Origin: Helicobacteraceae bacterium
GTDB taxonomy: Bacteria; Campylobacterota; Campylobacteria; Campylobacterales; SZUA-545
Length of the DNA stretch: 7,102 bases
Assembly: GCA_003250175.1 (NCBI GenBank)
Contig: QKHD01000285.1
Location: 1-7,102, forward strand
Direction of reading: 5' to 3'
In this document: positions 1-6,000 of the stretch, piece by piece
How the letters are laid out: each line of letters opens with the position of its first letter
How positions within the stretch are numbered: the stretch's first letter is position 1
Translations under genes and position numbers: made by a program
Notes under the pieces: generated by a model
Told to the model about the DNA's origin: nothing
What the model saw: the letters and a program-made list of their open reading frames with translations, nothing else
Databases searched by the model: none

Positions 1-1065
1 CACCGCTTTAAGATCGAAGCGATGACCCAGCGCACCCGCAATTTGGATAACAAATACATTGCCAATTACGATCAAATAGCCATTGCAACAGATGCTATTG
101 ATGATTCGGTTGACGAAGACTGGAGCGTCTACCGGGAGTACGACGATGCCTTCATCGGGACTAATTTGGCGCGTACGCTGCAGGCGCTGACCTTCCAGTC
201 ACTCTTTTACCTGGGGGATTTCGAGCTCTCCCTGGCGGTACGTCAGGATGACTACAACCATTACGATCCCGTGGTCAGTTCCAATGTCGGCCTGATCTAC
301 CACCTCAGCCACCGCTCCAACCTCAAGCTGGCCTACGGCAAGGCCTTCCGGGTTCCTTCCTGGATCGAGCACAACACCGTGGGCCCCTACATTTACAAAC
401 AGGGCAACGACCAGCTTGTTCCGGAGAGCATCGAAACGACGGAGTTTTTCTGGACCTATCTGCCCGGGTACGATCACCGTCTCCGTGCCGGAGGCTTTTA
501 CTCCGTTTTGCATGACGTGATCGACAGCACCGTTGATAAGAGTGATATCTACGTTGGGTACCAGAGCGAAATTCCGGATCTGGACAGTTATGCCAATTAC
601 CCCAAGCGGATCAGCTACGGCGTCGAGGTGGAGTACAGCGGCAAACTGAGCACCAGTCAGCGCCTTGGCTTCAGCGGCTCGTACGTTAAAACCATGGCCT
701 ACGGTTTCCAGCCCTTTTTTAACACCCACGAAGAGGACGATGCCAAAGACCTGCCCATTCCCGATACGGCGGAGCTGCTGGCCAACCTGACCCATCAGTA
801 CGCCTTTACTCCCTCCCTCTCCCTGGCCTCACGGCTCTATTACATCGGGGAGCGGGTGCAAAATGCCAACCGCCAAACCCTGGACCCCTATGTGCATGTC
901 ACCGAGACGCTGCACTACTACATCAACCCCCGCTGGTCCGTGGCTTTTAGCGTTAAAAACCTGCTTAACGACGAGTACCGCGTCCCCTCCAACTGGGCCT
1001 TCCACGCCGACGGCCTGCCCAGGGAAGAGCGCTACTACACCCTGCGCCTGAGCGGAGCCTTTTAA
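1..1065 (+). CDS. TonB-dependent outer-membrane receptor, C-terminal part (5' truncated by window edge)
   Basis: This frame is open from base 1 and encodes the last 354 residues of a longer protein, so the plug domain, TonB box and signal peptide lie outside the window. The visible part is a TonB-dependent receptor beta-barrel. Alternating polar/aromatic strands are frequent, the barrel motif LKLAYGKAFRVPS is present near bases 325-360, and the typical late motif VKNLLNDEYRVPS sits near 952-990. The protein ends in YYTLRLSGAF, with the terminal aromatic residue needed for outer-membrane barrel assembly. Such receptors import iron chelates, haem, cobalamin or other large ligands using TonB-ExbBD energy; the ligand cannot be told from this half. 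The methionine codon at base 22 is internal, not a start. The stop overlaps the next gene by one base (TAATG), so the receptor is probably co-transcribed with the YfiR-like gene and the kinase. That context suggests that ligand uptake, or receptor state, is linked to signalling. Confidence 0.93.
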   Translation, partial: HRFKIEAMTQRTRNLDNKYIANYDQIAIATDAIDDSVDEDWSVYREYDDAFIGTNLARTLQALTFQSLFYLGDFELSLAVRQDDYNHYDPVVSSNVGLIYHLSHRSNLKLAYGKAFRVPSWIEHNTVGPYIYKQGNDQLVPESIETTEFFWTYLPGYDHRLRAGGFYSVLHDVIDSTVDKSDIYVGYQSEIPDLDSYANYPKRISYGVEVEYSGKLSTSQRLGFSGSYVKTMAYGFQPFFNTHEEDDAKDLPIPDTAELLANLTHQYAFTPSLSLASRLYYIGERVQNANRQTLDPYVHVTETLHYYINPRWSVAFSVKNLLNDEYRVPSNWAFHADGLPREERYYTLRLSGAF

Positions 1066-1574
1066 TGCTGCGACGGTTTGTGATCATCGGCCTCTTTTTT
1101 GCCAACCTGCAAGGGTATGATCCAAGCCGTCTGGATATTAATACAAAAGTTTTCACCAAGCTGCTGCTGCTCGATATCGAGCCATCCAAGGCGCGTTTGG
1201 AGGGCGGCGTCGTGGTGTTGTACGATGCGGCGGAGGAGCGTTTTGCCAGGATGGTGGAGGAGAACATCCAGCGCATCCGTCCGGAGATGACCGTGCACCT
1301 GAGTACCTACGAAAGCTTTAAGCCAAAACCGGCGCTTGGGTATTTTCTCCTGGGAAGCTCCGTCAAGGAGACGGTCCGCAGCGTGGCCAAATCGGCGGTG
1401 GATCAGGGGGTGATCAGCTACGCTGTCTACCCCGAATACCTGAGTCTGGGTATCATGCTCTCCTTACGGATGGAACAGAAGGTCTATCCGGAGCTTAATC
1501 CGGAAGCCATCAAGCAGTCCGCCATCCACTTTCAGCCGATCCTGTTCCGGATCGCAAAGCAGTACCAGCCATGA
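1065..1574 (+). CDS. YfiR-like (DUF4154) periplasmic regulatory protein
   Basis: The 169-residue product begins with a short, probably cleaved or anchoring hydrophobic signal (residues 3-17, MLRRFVIIGLFFANLQG), so it should act in the periplasm. The body fits the YfiR/DUF4154 pattern. An early INTKVFTKLLLLDIE segment occupies the place of the family's KAAFLYNFAKF helix. A VYPEYLSLGIMLSLRMEQK strand region (121-139) follows, and the C-terminal PELNPEAIKQSAIHFQPILFR (142-162) matches the family's ending in which an N-x-x-A-A-K helix precedes a final LLRLA-type helix. YfiR of Pseudomonas is a periplasmic repressor of the CHASE8 diguanylate cyclase YfiN. Unlike that protein, this one has no cysteine, so redox control by disulfides is not possible. 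The start is supported by GGAG at 1054-1057, seven bases upstream, and by the TAATG overlap with the receptor gene. Its stop overlaps the kinase start as ATGA. Family assignment is by motif reading, not by search. Confidence 0.72.
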   Translation: MLRRFVIIGLFFANLQGYDPSRLDINTKVFTKLLLLDIEPSKARLEGGVVVLYDAAEERFARMVEENIQRIRPEMTVHLSTYESFKPKPALGYFLLGSSVKETVRSVAKSAVDQGVISYAVYPEYLSLGIMLSLRMEQKVYPELNPEAIKQSAIHFQPILFRIAKQYQP

Positions 1575-3046
1575 GTCCGATTCGAATTTCCCTGATTGCC
1601 AAAGTCCTGGTTATGGTGACCGTTACCTTTGCGGGAACGCTCTATTTTGTCTTTACTCACCATATGGAGCGCACTAAGGAGAGCTTTAAGGCCAGCGAGC
1701 GGGAGAAGGCGCAGATTATTCTGCAGACCCTGATGCCCCTGGTTTCCATTAACGAGAGTTTCGGCTTTGACGGCTCCATCGACGAGCAGATCAAGGATCT
1801 CAAAAGCCACAACCCGGCCATCATCGATATCATCATCCAAAAAGACGGTAGTGTCCAGCCTCCGGTAGAGAAGGGCAACTACATTGTGGAGCATGCGGTT
1901 ATCCGGGACTACTTTGACGCCTCCCGACAAGTGGGAACCATCAGCATCATCTACTCCAACCTCCACTACGAGCAGCTCATGCAGACCTACAAGGAGGATA
2001 TTCTCCTCTCCTCCGCCATTGTGGCGATGGTGCTGATCTTCCTCTCAGCACTACTCTATTATGCGTTTCAGCCGTTGCGTCGCCTGGCCAAGGTGGTCAA
2101 CCGCTACGACTTTACAGAGAAGAGCGACCCGCTGCTGGAAACCATCACCTGCAACGACGAAGTCGGGGATATCGGCCTGGCCCTGCGGGAGCTGATGGAG
2201 CGGATGCACGACTACACCGCCCAGTTGGGTGCCATGAACGAAACCCTGCAGGAAAAGGTCGATGCGCAAACGGCGGAGCTGTTGCGTTTTAACCGCGATC
2301 TGCAGGGCCGTATCGATTCGGCGGTGGAGAAGATCCGGATACAGGATGCGGCCATGATCCGCCAGTCGCGCCACGCCGCCATGGGTGAGATGATCGGCAA
2401 CATCGCCCACCAGTGGAAGCAGCCCCTCAATACCCTGGGTGCCATTATCCAGGATATGCGCGACGCCGCCTACCACGGTGAACTGGATCTAAACTATGCG
2501 GATCAGGTGGTGAAAAATGCCATGTCCCAGATTCACGGCATGGCCCAGACCATTGAGGACTTTAGAAACTTCTTCCGTCCGGAGAAACTGCGCAGCCACT
2601 TTTCCGTCCGTGAAGCGGTGGATTATGCATGCCGCATGACCGAGAGCGAGATTCGACGAAACGGGATTTTTATTGATATTATCGGTGGCGACGAGCAGCA
2701 GATTTACGGGTTGAAAAACGAACTGGCCCAGGTCTTTATCAATATTTTCAACAACGCCAAAGATGCCTTTGTGGATAACGCTATCCGCAACGGCGCGGTA
2801 ATCCGGGTGGAGACGACGGAAGATCAAAAGAGTGTGACGGTACGCGTCAGCGATAACGGCGGCGGGATTCCGGAGAGTATTCTGCCCCAGGTCTTCGACC
2901 CCTACTTCACCACCAAGGATGAAGACAAGGGTACGGGCGTGGGGCTCTATATGTCCCGCATGATCGTCGAAAGCATGGGCGGCCGCATGGAAGCCGCCAA
3001 CGACGGGGCCGGAGCGGTCTTTACCGTTACGCTGCCCAAGGGCTGA
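1571..3046 (+). CDS. Membrane sensor histidine kinase with CHASE8-like periplasmic domain and HAMP
   Basis: This 491-residue protein is a complete transmembrane histidine kinase. Helix 1 spans about residues 7-28 and helix 2 about 144-166. The periplasmic region between them (about 30-143) has the order seen in CHASE8 sensors: a helix, a NESFGFDGS segment (61-69), then IIDIIIQKDG (84-93) and a final RQVGTISIIYS strand (119-129). A HAMP-like linker (about 167-219) and a coiled coil (about 220-265) lead to the kinase core. The H-box is MGEMIGNIAHQWKQPLN with phosphoacceptor His280. The N-box has Asn394/Asn395, the G1 box is DNGGGIP (428-434), the F-box is FDPYFTTK (442-449) and the G2 box is GTGVGLYMS (454-462). 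All ATP-binding and catalytic motifs are intact, so it should autophosphorylate. No Shine-Dalgarno is evident; the ATGA overlap suggests translation coupled to the YfiR-like gene. The natural reading is that the periplasmic partner controls the kinase. No response regulator follows directly. Confidence 0.93.
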   Translation: MSPIRISLIAKVLVMVTVTFAGTLYFVFTHHMERTKESFKASEREKAQIILQTLMPLVSINESFGFDGSIDEQIKDLKSHNPAIIDIIIQKDGSVQPPVEKGNYIVEHAVIRDYFDASRQVGTISIIYSNLHYEQLMQTYKEDILLSSAIVAMVLIFLSALLYYAFQPLRRLAKVVNRYDFTEKSDPLLETITCNDEVGDIGLALRELMERMHDYTAQLGAMNETLQEKVDAQTAELLRFNRDLQGRIDSAVEKIRIQDAAMIRQSRHAAMGEMIGNIAHQWKQPLNTLGAIIQDMRDAAYHGELDLNYADQVVKNAMSQIHGMAQTIEDFRNFFRPEKLRSHFSVREAVDYACRMTESEIRRNGIFIDIIGGDEQQIYGLKNELAQVFINIFNNAKDAFVDNAIRNGAVIRVETTEDQKSVTVRVSDNGGGIPESILPQVFDPYFTTKDEDKGTGVGLYMSRMIVESMGGRMEAANDGAGAVFTVTLPKG

Positions 3047-3054
3047 GCAGCGGT

Positions 3055-3432
3055 TTATTCGTAAATCTCGATCCGCACCTTGGGCTGCGGGGATTTGGTT
3101 TTTGGTCGCTCGTGGTTGGAGCGGCAGTGGTCGTATTCAAAGGATGAGATAAAACGGCACATCCCCTCAAAAGGGATGCCCCGTTTCAAATCCACCACCT
3201 CCCTGGGGTCATCGTAGTGGAGGTTGACCAGAAAGCCGTTGCTTTTGATTTTGATGTCGCAGCCGCCCTGAAAGCAGTGCACCGCAAAGACTTCGCCGAC
3301 GATCTTGATGGAAGACTTGCGAAAGGCCTCCGGATCGTAGTTGTTAGAAAAGACATCCTGCAGCTCATAGGGGCGGTCATGGGCACCCAGCAGGGTGGAC
3401 AGCGCCGCTACGGAGAGTATCCATCGTTTCAT
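3055..3432 (-). CDS. Small secreted protein of unknown function with four cysteines
   Basis: The 125-residue product starts with a clear signal peptide (MKRWILSVAALSTLLGA, likely cut near residue 17 before HDRPYEL). The mature part contains a run of short beta-strand-like segments: SIKIVGEVFAVHCF (41-54), CDIKIKSNGFLVNLHY (58-73) and a strand near PFEGMCRF (87-94). A strongly basic tail then ends in KVRIEIYE. Cysteines 53, 58, 92 and 103 could form two disulfides or bind a metal in the periplasm. The strand pattern with 'KIVGEVFAV...' is reminiscent of small OB-fold proteins, but I do not recognise the family. The start is supported by AAAGGAG (plus-strand bases 3438-3444) with five bases of spacing. 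It lies 15 bases downstream of the Sel1-repeat gene and probably shares its transcript. Its stop is eight bases from the end of the convergent kinase gene. Confidence 0.82.
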   Translation of the reverse strand: MKRWILSVAALSTLLGAHDRPYELQDVFSNNYDPEAFRKSSIKIVGEVFAVHCFQGGCDIKIKSNGFLVNLHYDDPREVVDLKRGIPFEGMCRFISSFEYDHCRSNHERPKTKSPQPKVRIEIYE

Positions 3433-3447
3433 TGAGACTCCTTTGGA

Positions 3448-4140
3448 TTAAAAGACGACCCGCCCCTCCTGCTGGAGGCGGGCAATAATGGCCTGGGCCT
3501 TCTCATGCCCCCTGGAAGCGGCTTCGCGGCACCAGGAGAGGGCGATGTCCTGATCCGGAGCCACCCCCATTCCCTTGTCGTACATAAAGCCCAGGTTGTA
3601 CATCGCCTTGACGCTTCCTTTTTGTGCGGCCAGTTCGTACCACATCACCGCTTCGTGCCAGTCCGTTTCGACCCCGTCGCCGCTTTGATGGATGACCCCC
3701 AGGCTGTTCATCGCCTCCGGATGCCCCATGCGGGCGGCGCGGTCGTACCAGAACCGGGCCTGCTCCTTATCCGCCGTTGTACCGTGTCCGGAGTCAAACA
3801 TCATGGCGACCTGAAAGGCGGCCTCGATCACATTCTGTTTGGCCGCTTCCAGGTACCAGTGGAAGGATTCCGCATCATTGACGGCGGTGCCGGTGCCGTG
3901 GGCGTAGTTGACCCCCAGGTTGTACTGGGCCACGGCGTAGCCGGTTTGGGCGGCCTGGAGGTAGAGGGCGTGTGCTTTGACCGCGTCGGTTGGCACGCCC
4001 TGACCCTGTTGGTACATGTAGCCCAGGGTGGTCAAGGCCTCCGGATCGCCGGCCTTGGCCAGCGTTTCGTAGTGCGAGAAGGCGGTGGCGAACTCTCCGG
4101 AGGTGTAGGCCTGGCGGGCCGTTGCTAAGGATATGCTCAT
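3448..4140 (-). CDS. Sel1-like repeat (SLR/TPR-type) protein, probably cytoplasmic
   Basis: The 230-residue product is almost entirely helical repeat. After an N-terminal TPR-like hairpin (about 2-32) come five Sel1-like repeats of exactly 36 residues each: 33-68, 69-104, 105-140, 141-176 and 177-212. They show the family signature A-x-x-x-L-G-x-x-Y/H, G-x-G-V/T and A-x-x-W-Y-x-x-A-A, for example AMYNLGFMYDKGMGV in the last unit. A short C-terminal helix ends in GRVVF. There is no signal peptide or membrane helix, which differs from the many secreted Sel1 proteins of Helicobacter and Campylobacter (the Hcp group); those also carry paired cysteines, which are missing here apart from Cys204. 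Sel1 proteins are adaptors for protein-protein contacts, often in signalling; the partner is unknown. The start has AGGAG (plus-strand 4146-4150) five bases upstream. It is the first gene of a minus-strand pair with the secreted four-cysteine protein. Confidence 0.93.
   Translation of the reverse strand: MSISLATARQAYTSGEFATAFSHYETLAKAGDPEALTTLGYMYQQGQGVPTDAVKAHALYLQAAQTGYAVAQYNLGVNYAHGTGTAVNDAESFHWYLEAAKQNVIEAAFQVAMMFDSGHGTTADKEQARFWYDRAARMGHPEAMNSLGVIHQSGDGVETDWHEAVMWYELAAQKGSVKAMYNLGFMYDKGMGVAPDQDIALSWCREAASRGHEKAQAIIARLQQEGRVVF
3505..4044 (-). repeat. Five tandem 108-bp Sel1-like coding repeats
   Basis: Within the Sel1 protein gene, residues 33-212 divide into five consecutive units of 36 codons with no insertion or deletion between them. 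The units are diverged in sequence (for example PEALTTLGYMYQQGQGV against VKAMYNLGFMYDKGMGV), so this is an old protein repeat rather than a recent DNA tandem expansion. Confidence 0.85.
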
Positions 4141-4225
4141 GGCGGCTCCTGTGGTTTCGTTTCATGCATTTGTAGCACATTTGGAATAAAACGTGCTTTG
4201 CCTTGGGAAATCAAGGAGGCCTCAT
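4141..4225. promoter_or_regulatory. Divergent intergenic region with likely promoters and a small inverted repeat
   Basis: These 85 bases separate the minus-strand Sel1 gene from the plus-strand small membrane protein genes, so promoters for both directions should lie here. On the minus strand, TGCTACAAAT (within 4166-4178) resembles an extended -10 element. An AT-rich stretch, ggaataaaa (4183-4191), is the best plus-strand candidate. The arms AGCAC (4174-4178) and GTGCT (4193-4197) form a 5-base inverted repeat around that AT-rich stretch and could be part of an operator. No clear -35 boxes are visible. The elements are weak and the exact start sites are not determined. Confidence 0.35.
4213..4219 (+). 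promoter_or_regulatory. Strong ribosome binding site AAGGAGG deciding the start at 4226
   Basis: AAGGAGG lies six bases before the ATG at 4226. An in-frame GTG at 4193 would add eleven residues, but it has no ribosome site and would place this consensus site inside the gene, so the ATG is preferred. Confidence 0.8.
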
Positions 4226-4459
4226 ATGAAGCACCATCCGATGGTACAGCTGGCGGCACTCTCCCTGGGGTTTTTTGCCCTGGGGGCATGGGTGACCTTT
4301 TCCCGGCTTTTTTACTACATCGAACACCCTCAAAACACCACCTTCGCGGTGATGATGGGCGGTGTGCTGCTGACCTCCCTGGGGTACGCCCTGGGAATGG
4401 CCTTTATCCATGAAAAACGCCGTGCCAAGGGGTGTGCGAACCCCCTTGGACTTTGCTAA
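4226..4459 (+). CDS. Small two-helix membrane protein, unknown function (first of a pair)
   Basis: The 77-residue product has two hydrophobic helices, about residues 7-30 (QLAALSLGFFALGAWVTF onward) and about 39-61 (TFAVMMGGVLLTSLGYALGM). They are joined by a short polar loop, YYIEHPQNT. A basic segment EKRRAKG follows, and the positive-inside rule puts both ends in the cytoplasm and the loop in the periplasm. The consensus AAGGAGG upstream argues for a real and well-translated gene. The next gene starts nine bases after the stop, and its product shares the same plan. I do not recognise a named family. The C-terminal tail CANPLGLC carries two cysteines. Confidence 0.75.
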   Translation: MKHHPMVQLAALSLGFFALGAWVTFSRLFYYIEHPQNTTFAVMMGGVLLTSLGYALGMAFIHEKRRAKGCANPLGLC

Positions 4460-4468
4460 GGAGACACC

Positions 4469-4675
4469 ATGTACACATCCAAACTGATTCAACTCGCCTC
4501 CAAACTGGGGCTGTTCGTCCTGCTGGCGGGACTGGGGCTGAGCCTCTCCGGACTTATCGGCTACTTTATCGAAGCGGAAGCCTCCAACAAAGCCACCATG
4601 ATCGGCGGCATGGTGATGGCGGCGGTCGGTTTTGTTATGGTTGCCATGGAAAATGTTCTTATGGAGGATTTTTAA
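4469..4675 (+). CDS. Small two-helix membrane protein, unknown function (second of a pair)
   Basis: The 68-residue product has helices at about residues 10-33 (ASKLGLFVLLAGLGLSLSGL) and about 42-60 (ATMIGGMVMAAVGFVMVAM), with a loop YFIEAEASNK between them and a short acidic end MEDF. Helix-loop-helix layout and several positions match the upstream neighbour: YFIE against YYIE, a loop Asn before a small residue and Thr, MIGG against MMGG, and VGF against LGY. The two are therefore probably tandem paralogs. Its ribosome site AAGGAG (4458-4463) overlaps the stop codon of the upstream gene (TAAGGAG), so the two are likely translated from one message. Function is unknown; such pairs can assemble into hetero-oligomers in the membrane, but that is only inference. 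Confidence 0.75.
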   Translation: MYTSKLIQLASKLGLFVLLAGLGLSLSGLIGYFIEAEASNKATMIGGMVMAAVGFVMVAMENVLMEDF

Positions 4676-4743
4676 TCCCCCCTTTACCCGCGGGGTCTTA
4701 TCATACTTGCAAGAGAAACGAAACGATTGTAAAGTAAGGCCCC
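4676..4743 (+). promoter_or_regulatory. Leader of the response regulator gene with possible -10 element and ribosome site
   Basis: This 68-base gap precedes the response regulator. A small GC-rich hairpin, ACCC-GCG-GGGT (4686-4696), lies just after the preceding gene and is followed by only a weak T-containing stretch, so it is a poor terminator candidate. TATCAT (4699-4704) matches five of six bases of a -10 box, with no evident -35. TAAGG (4735-4739) is the ribosome site, four bases before the ATG. The gap therefore may hold a promoter, but read-through from the small membrane protein genes is equally possible. Confidence 0.35.
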
Positions 4744-6000
4744 ATGAGCGAGTTTATCAACTACGACAACGAACTGAAAAAAATGACCCTCCTGTATGTG
4801 GAGGATAACCCGGACGAGCGCAAACTCGTCGGAGATATTCTACGCCGCAGAGTCCACCGGGTAATCGAAGCCACCAACGGCTCCGAAGCCCTTCTTCTTA
4901 TGAAACGCCACAATCCCGATATTGTCATTACCGATGTCATGATGCCCGTGATGACCGGCATCGAACTGCTGCAGGAGATCAAACGCACCCATCCGGAGAT
5001 TGAGGTGATTTTGGCATCGGCCTATGACAAGCGCAGCTATTTTATCGACGCCATCAATGCGGGGGCCAGTCAGTTTCTGCTCAAACCCTTCGCCCAGAAC
5101 CGCCTCATCGACGGCCTGTACAGCTGTGTCAAAAAGATCGTCATGGAGCGGGATTTTCACCGTCAGCAGCTCTATATCCAGACTATCCTCGATTTTCAGG
5201 AAAACATCGTCATCGTGGCGACGGGTGCGGAAATCATTGCCGTCAACAAGAGCTTTCTGGATTTCTTCGGCTTCAAGAGCCTGAAGGATTTCAAGCTCTC
5301 CAAAACCCACATCAACGACTACTTCCTCGATACCAAAAGCCGAAAGCCTCTGGGCGAAGCGTGGATTAAAAACCTTCTGGGCGAGCACCACTACATGGAG
5401 GTGAGTGCCAAGGGGGTCAAGGAGACGTGCGAGCGGATTTTTCTCATCAAAGCCAGCGAGTTTCCCGCCCACAAAAACACCTACATCGTCTCCTTTACGG
5501 ACGTAACGGAGTTGGTCAAGGAGCACGACGAGCTGCAGTGGCAGGCCAGCGTCGATCCGCTGACCCAGATGCACAACCGAAATACCTTCGGCAAAATCCT
5601 CGAAGCGGAATTGCAGGGGGTGGAGAAGTACCGCAACGGGATCGCATTGATTCTCATCAGCATCAAGGACCTCACCGCCATTAACGAACGCATCGGCATC
5701 AACAAGGCCGACGCCCTGCTGGTCGAGGTTTCGGAACTGATCCGCTCCAAGGTACTCTATAAGGATGTGATCTCGCGCTGGTTCGGGGCGCAGTTTGTCA
5801 TTATGACCTTTGGCCGGGCGGAACGGGTGATGGAAAATCTAGCGGGAAATTTGAAAGAGACGCTGGAGAGCCACACCTATGAAAACATCGACCGGATCGA
5901 GGTCGATATGGATGTGGTCTTAGAAAAAGGGGCGGCAGGTTTCGATGCGGTGATGATGGATATCGAACGCCGTTTCGAAACGATCCACCACCAGAGCTAG
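4744..6000 (+). CDS. Response regulator: receiver, PAS-like and degenerate (catalytically dead) GGDEF domain
   Basis: The 418-residue product is soluble. The receiver domain (about residues 14-130) is intact: acidic pair Glu20/Asp21, phosphoacceptor Asp64 in VITDVMMP, Ser92 in ILASAYD and Lys114 in LLKPF. Residues about 141-258 look like a PAS domain (TILDFQENIVIVATGAEI, then NKSFLDFFGF, ending in YIVSFTDVTEL). A short coiled link leads to a GGDEF-like domain opened by DPLTQMHNRNTF (271-282), the normal DPLTGLxNR entry motif. The active-site loop reads SRWFGAQFV (344-352) where RxGGDEF is expected, so the catalytic Glu is Gln and the preceding Asp is Ala. The metal-binding Asp of the first strand is also missing (ILISIKDL, 303-310). 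It should not make cyclic di-GMP, and no RxxD inhibitory site is obvious; it may act by protein contact or nucleotide sensing. The sensor kinase that phosphorylates it is not adjacent. The stop TAG is shared with the convergent gene. Confidence 0.9.
   Translation: MSEFINYDNELKKMTLLYVEDNPDERKLVGDILRRRVHRVIEATNGSEALLLMKRHNPDIVITDVMMPVMTGIELLQEIKRTHPEIEVILASAYDKRSYFIDAINAGASQFLLKPFAQNRLIDGLYSCVKKIVMERDFHRQQLYIQTILDFQENIVIVATGAEIIAVNKSFLDFFGFKSLKDFKLSKTHINDYFLDTKSRKPLGEAWIKNLLGEHHYMEVSAKGVKETCERIFLIKASEFPAHKNTYIVSFTDVTELVKEHDELQWQASVDPLTQMHNRNTFGKILEAELQGVEKYRNGIALILISIKDLTAINERIGINKADALLVEVSELIRSKVLYKDVISRWFGAQFVIMTFGRAERVMENLAGNLKETLESHTYENIDRIEVDMDVVLEKGAAGFDAVMMDIERRFETIHHQS

Noticed and set aside
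199..795. A long open frame of 198 codons on the minus strand inside the TonB receptor gene
   Set aside because: It is fully antisense to an evident beta-barrel gene, has no recognisable domain and reflects the GC-rich codon pattern of the sense strand.
3031..3051. Possible terminator hairpin GCTGC...GCAGC at the end of the kinase gene
   Set aside because: The stem is only five base pairs with an 11-base loop and no proper T run follows on either strand, so it is not a convincing intrinsic terminator.
3505..4044. Sel1 repeat array considered as a DNA-level tandem repeat or phase-variable locus
   Set aside because: Units are diverged at the nucleotide level and the period is a protein-fold period; there is no short homopolymeric or microsatellite tract.
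3505..4128. A 207-codon plus-strand open frame opposite the Sel1 gene
   Set aside because: The minus strand carries five clean Sel1 repeats; the plus-strand product is a low-complexity shadow.
4193..4225. Upstream GTG start for the first small membrane protein
   Set aside because: It has no ribosome binding site, and the consensus AAGGAGG at 4213-4219 clearly serves the ATG at 4226.
4686..4696. GC-rich hairpin ACCC-GCG-GGGT after the second small membrane protein
   Set aside because: The stem is four pairs and the following bases are not a T tract; kept only as a remark in the leader entry.
4840..5574. A 244-codon minus-strand open frame inside the response regulator gene
   Set aside because: It mirrors a gene with clear receiver and PAS-like motifs, and its own translation shows no family features.
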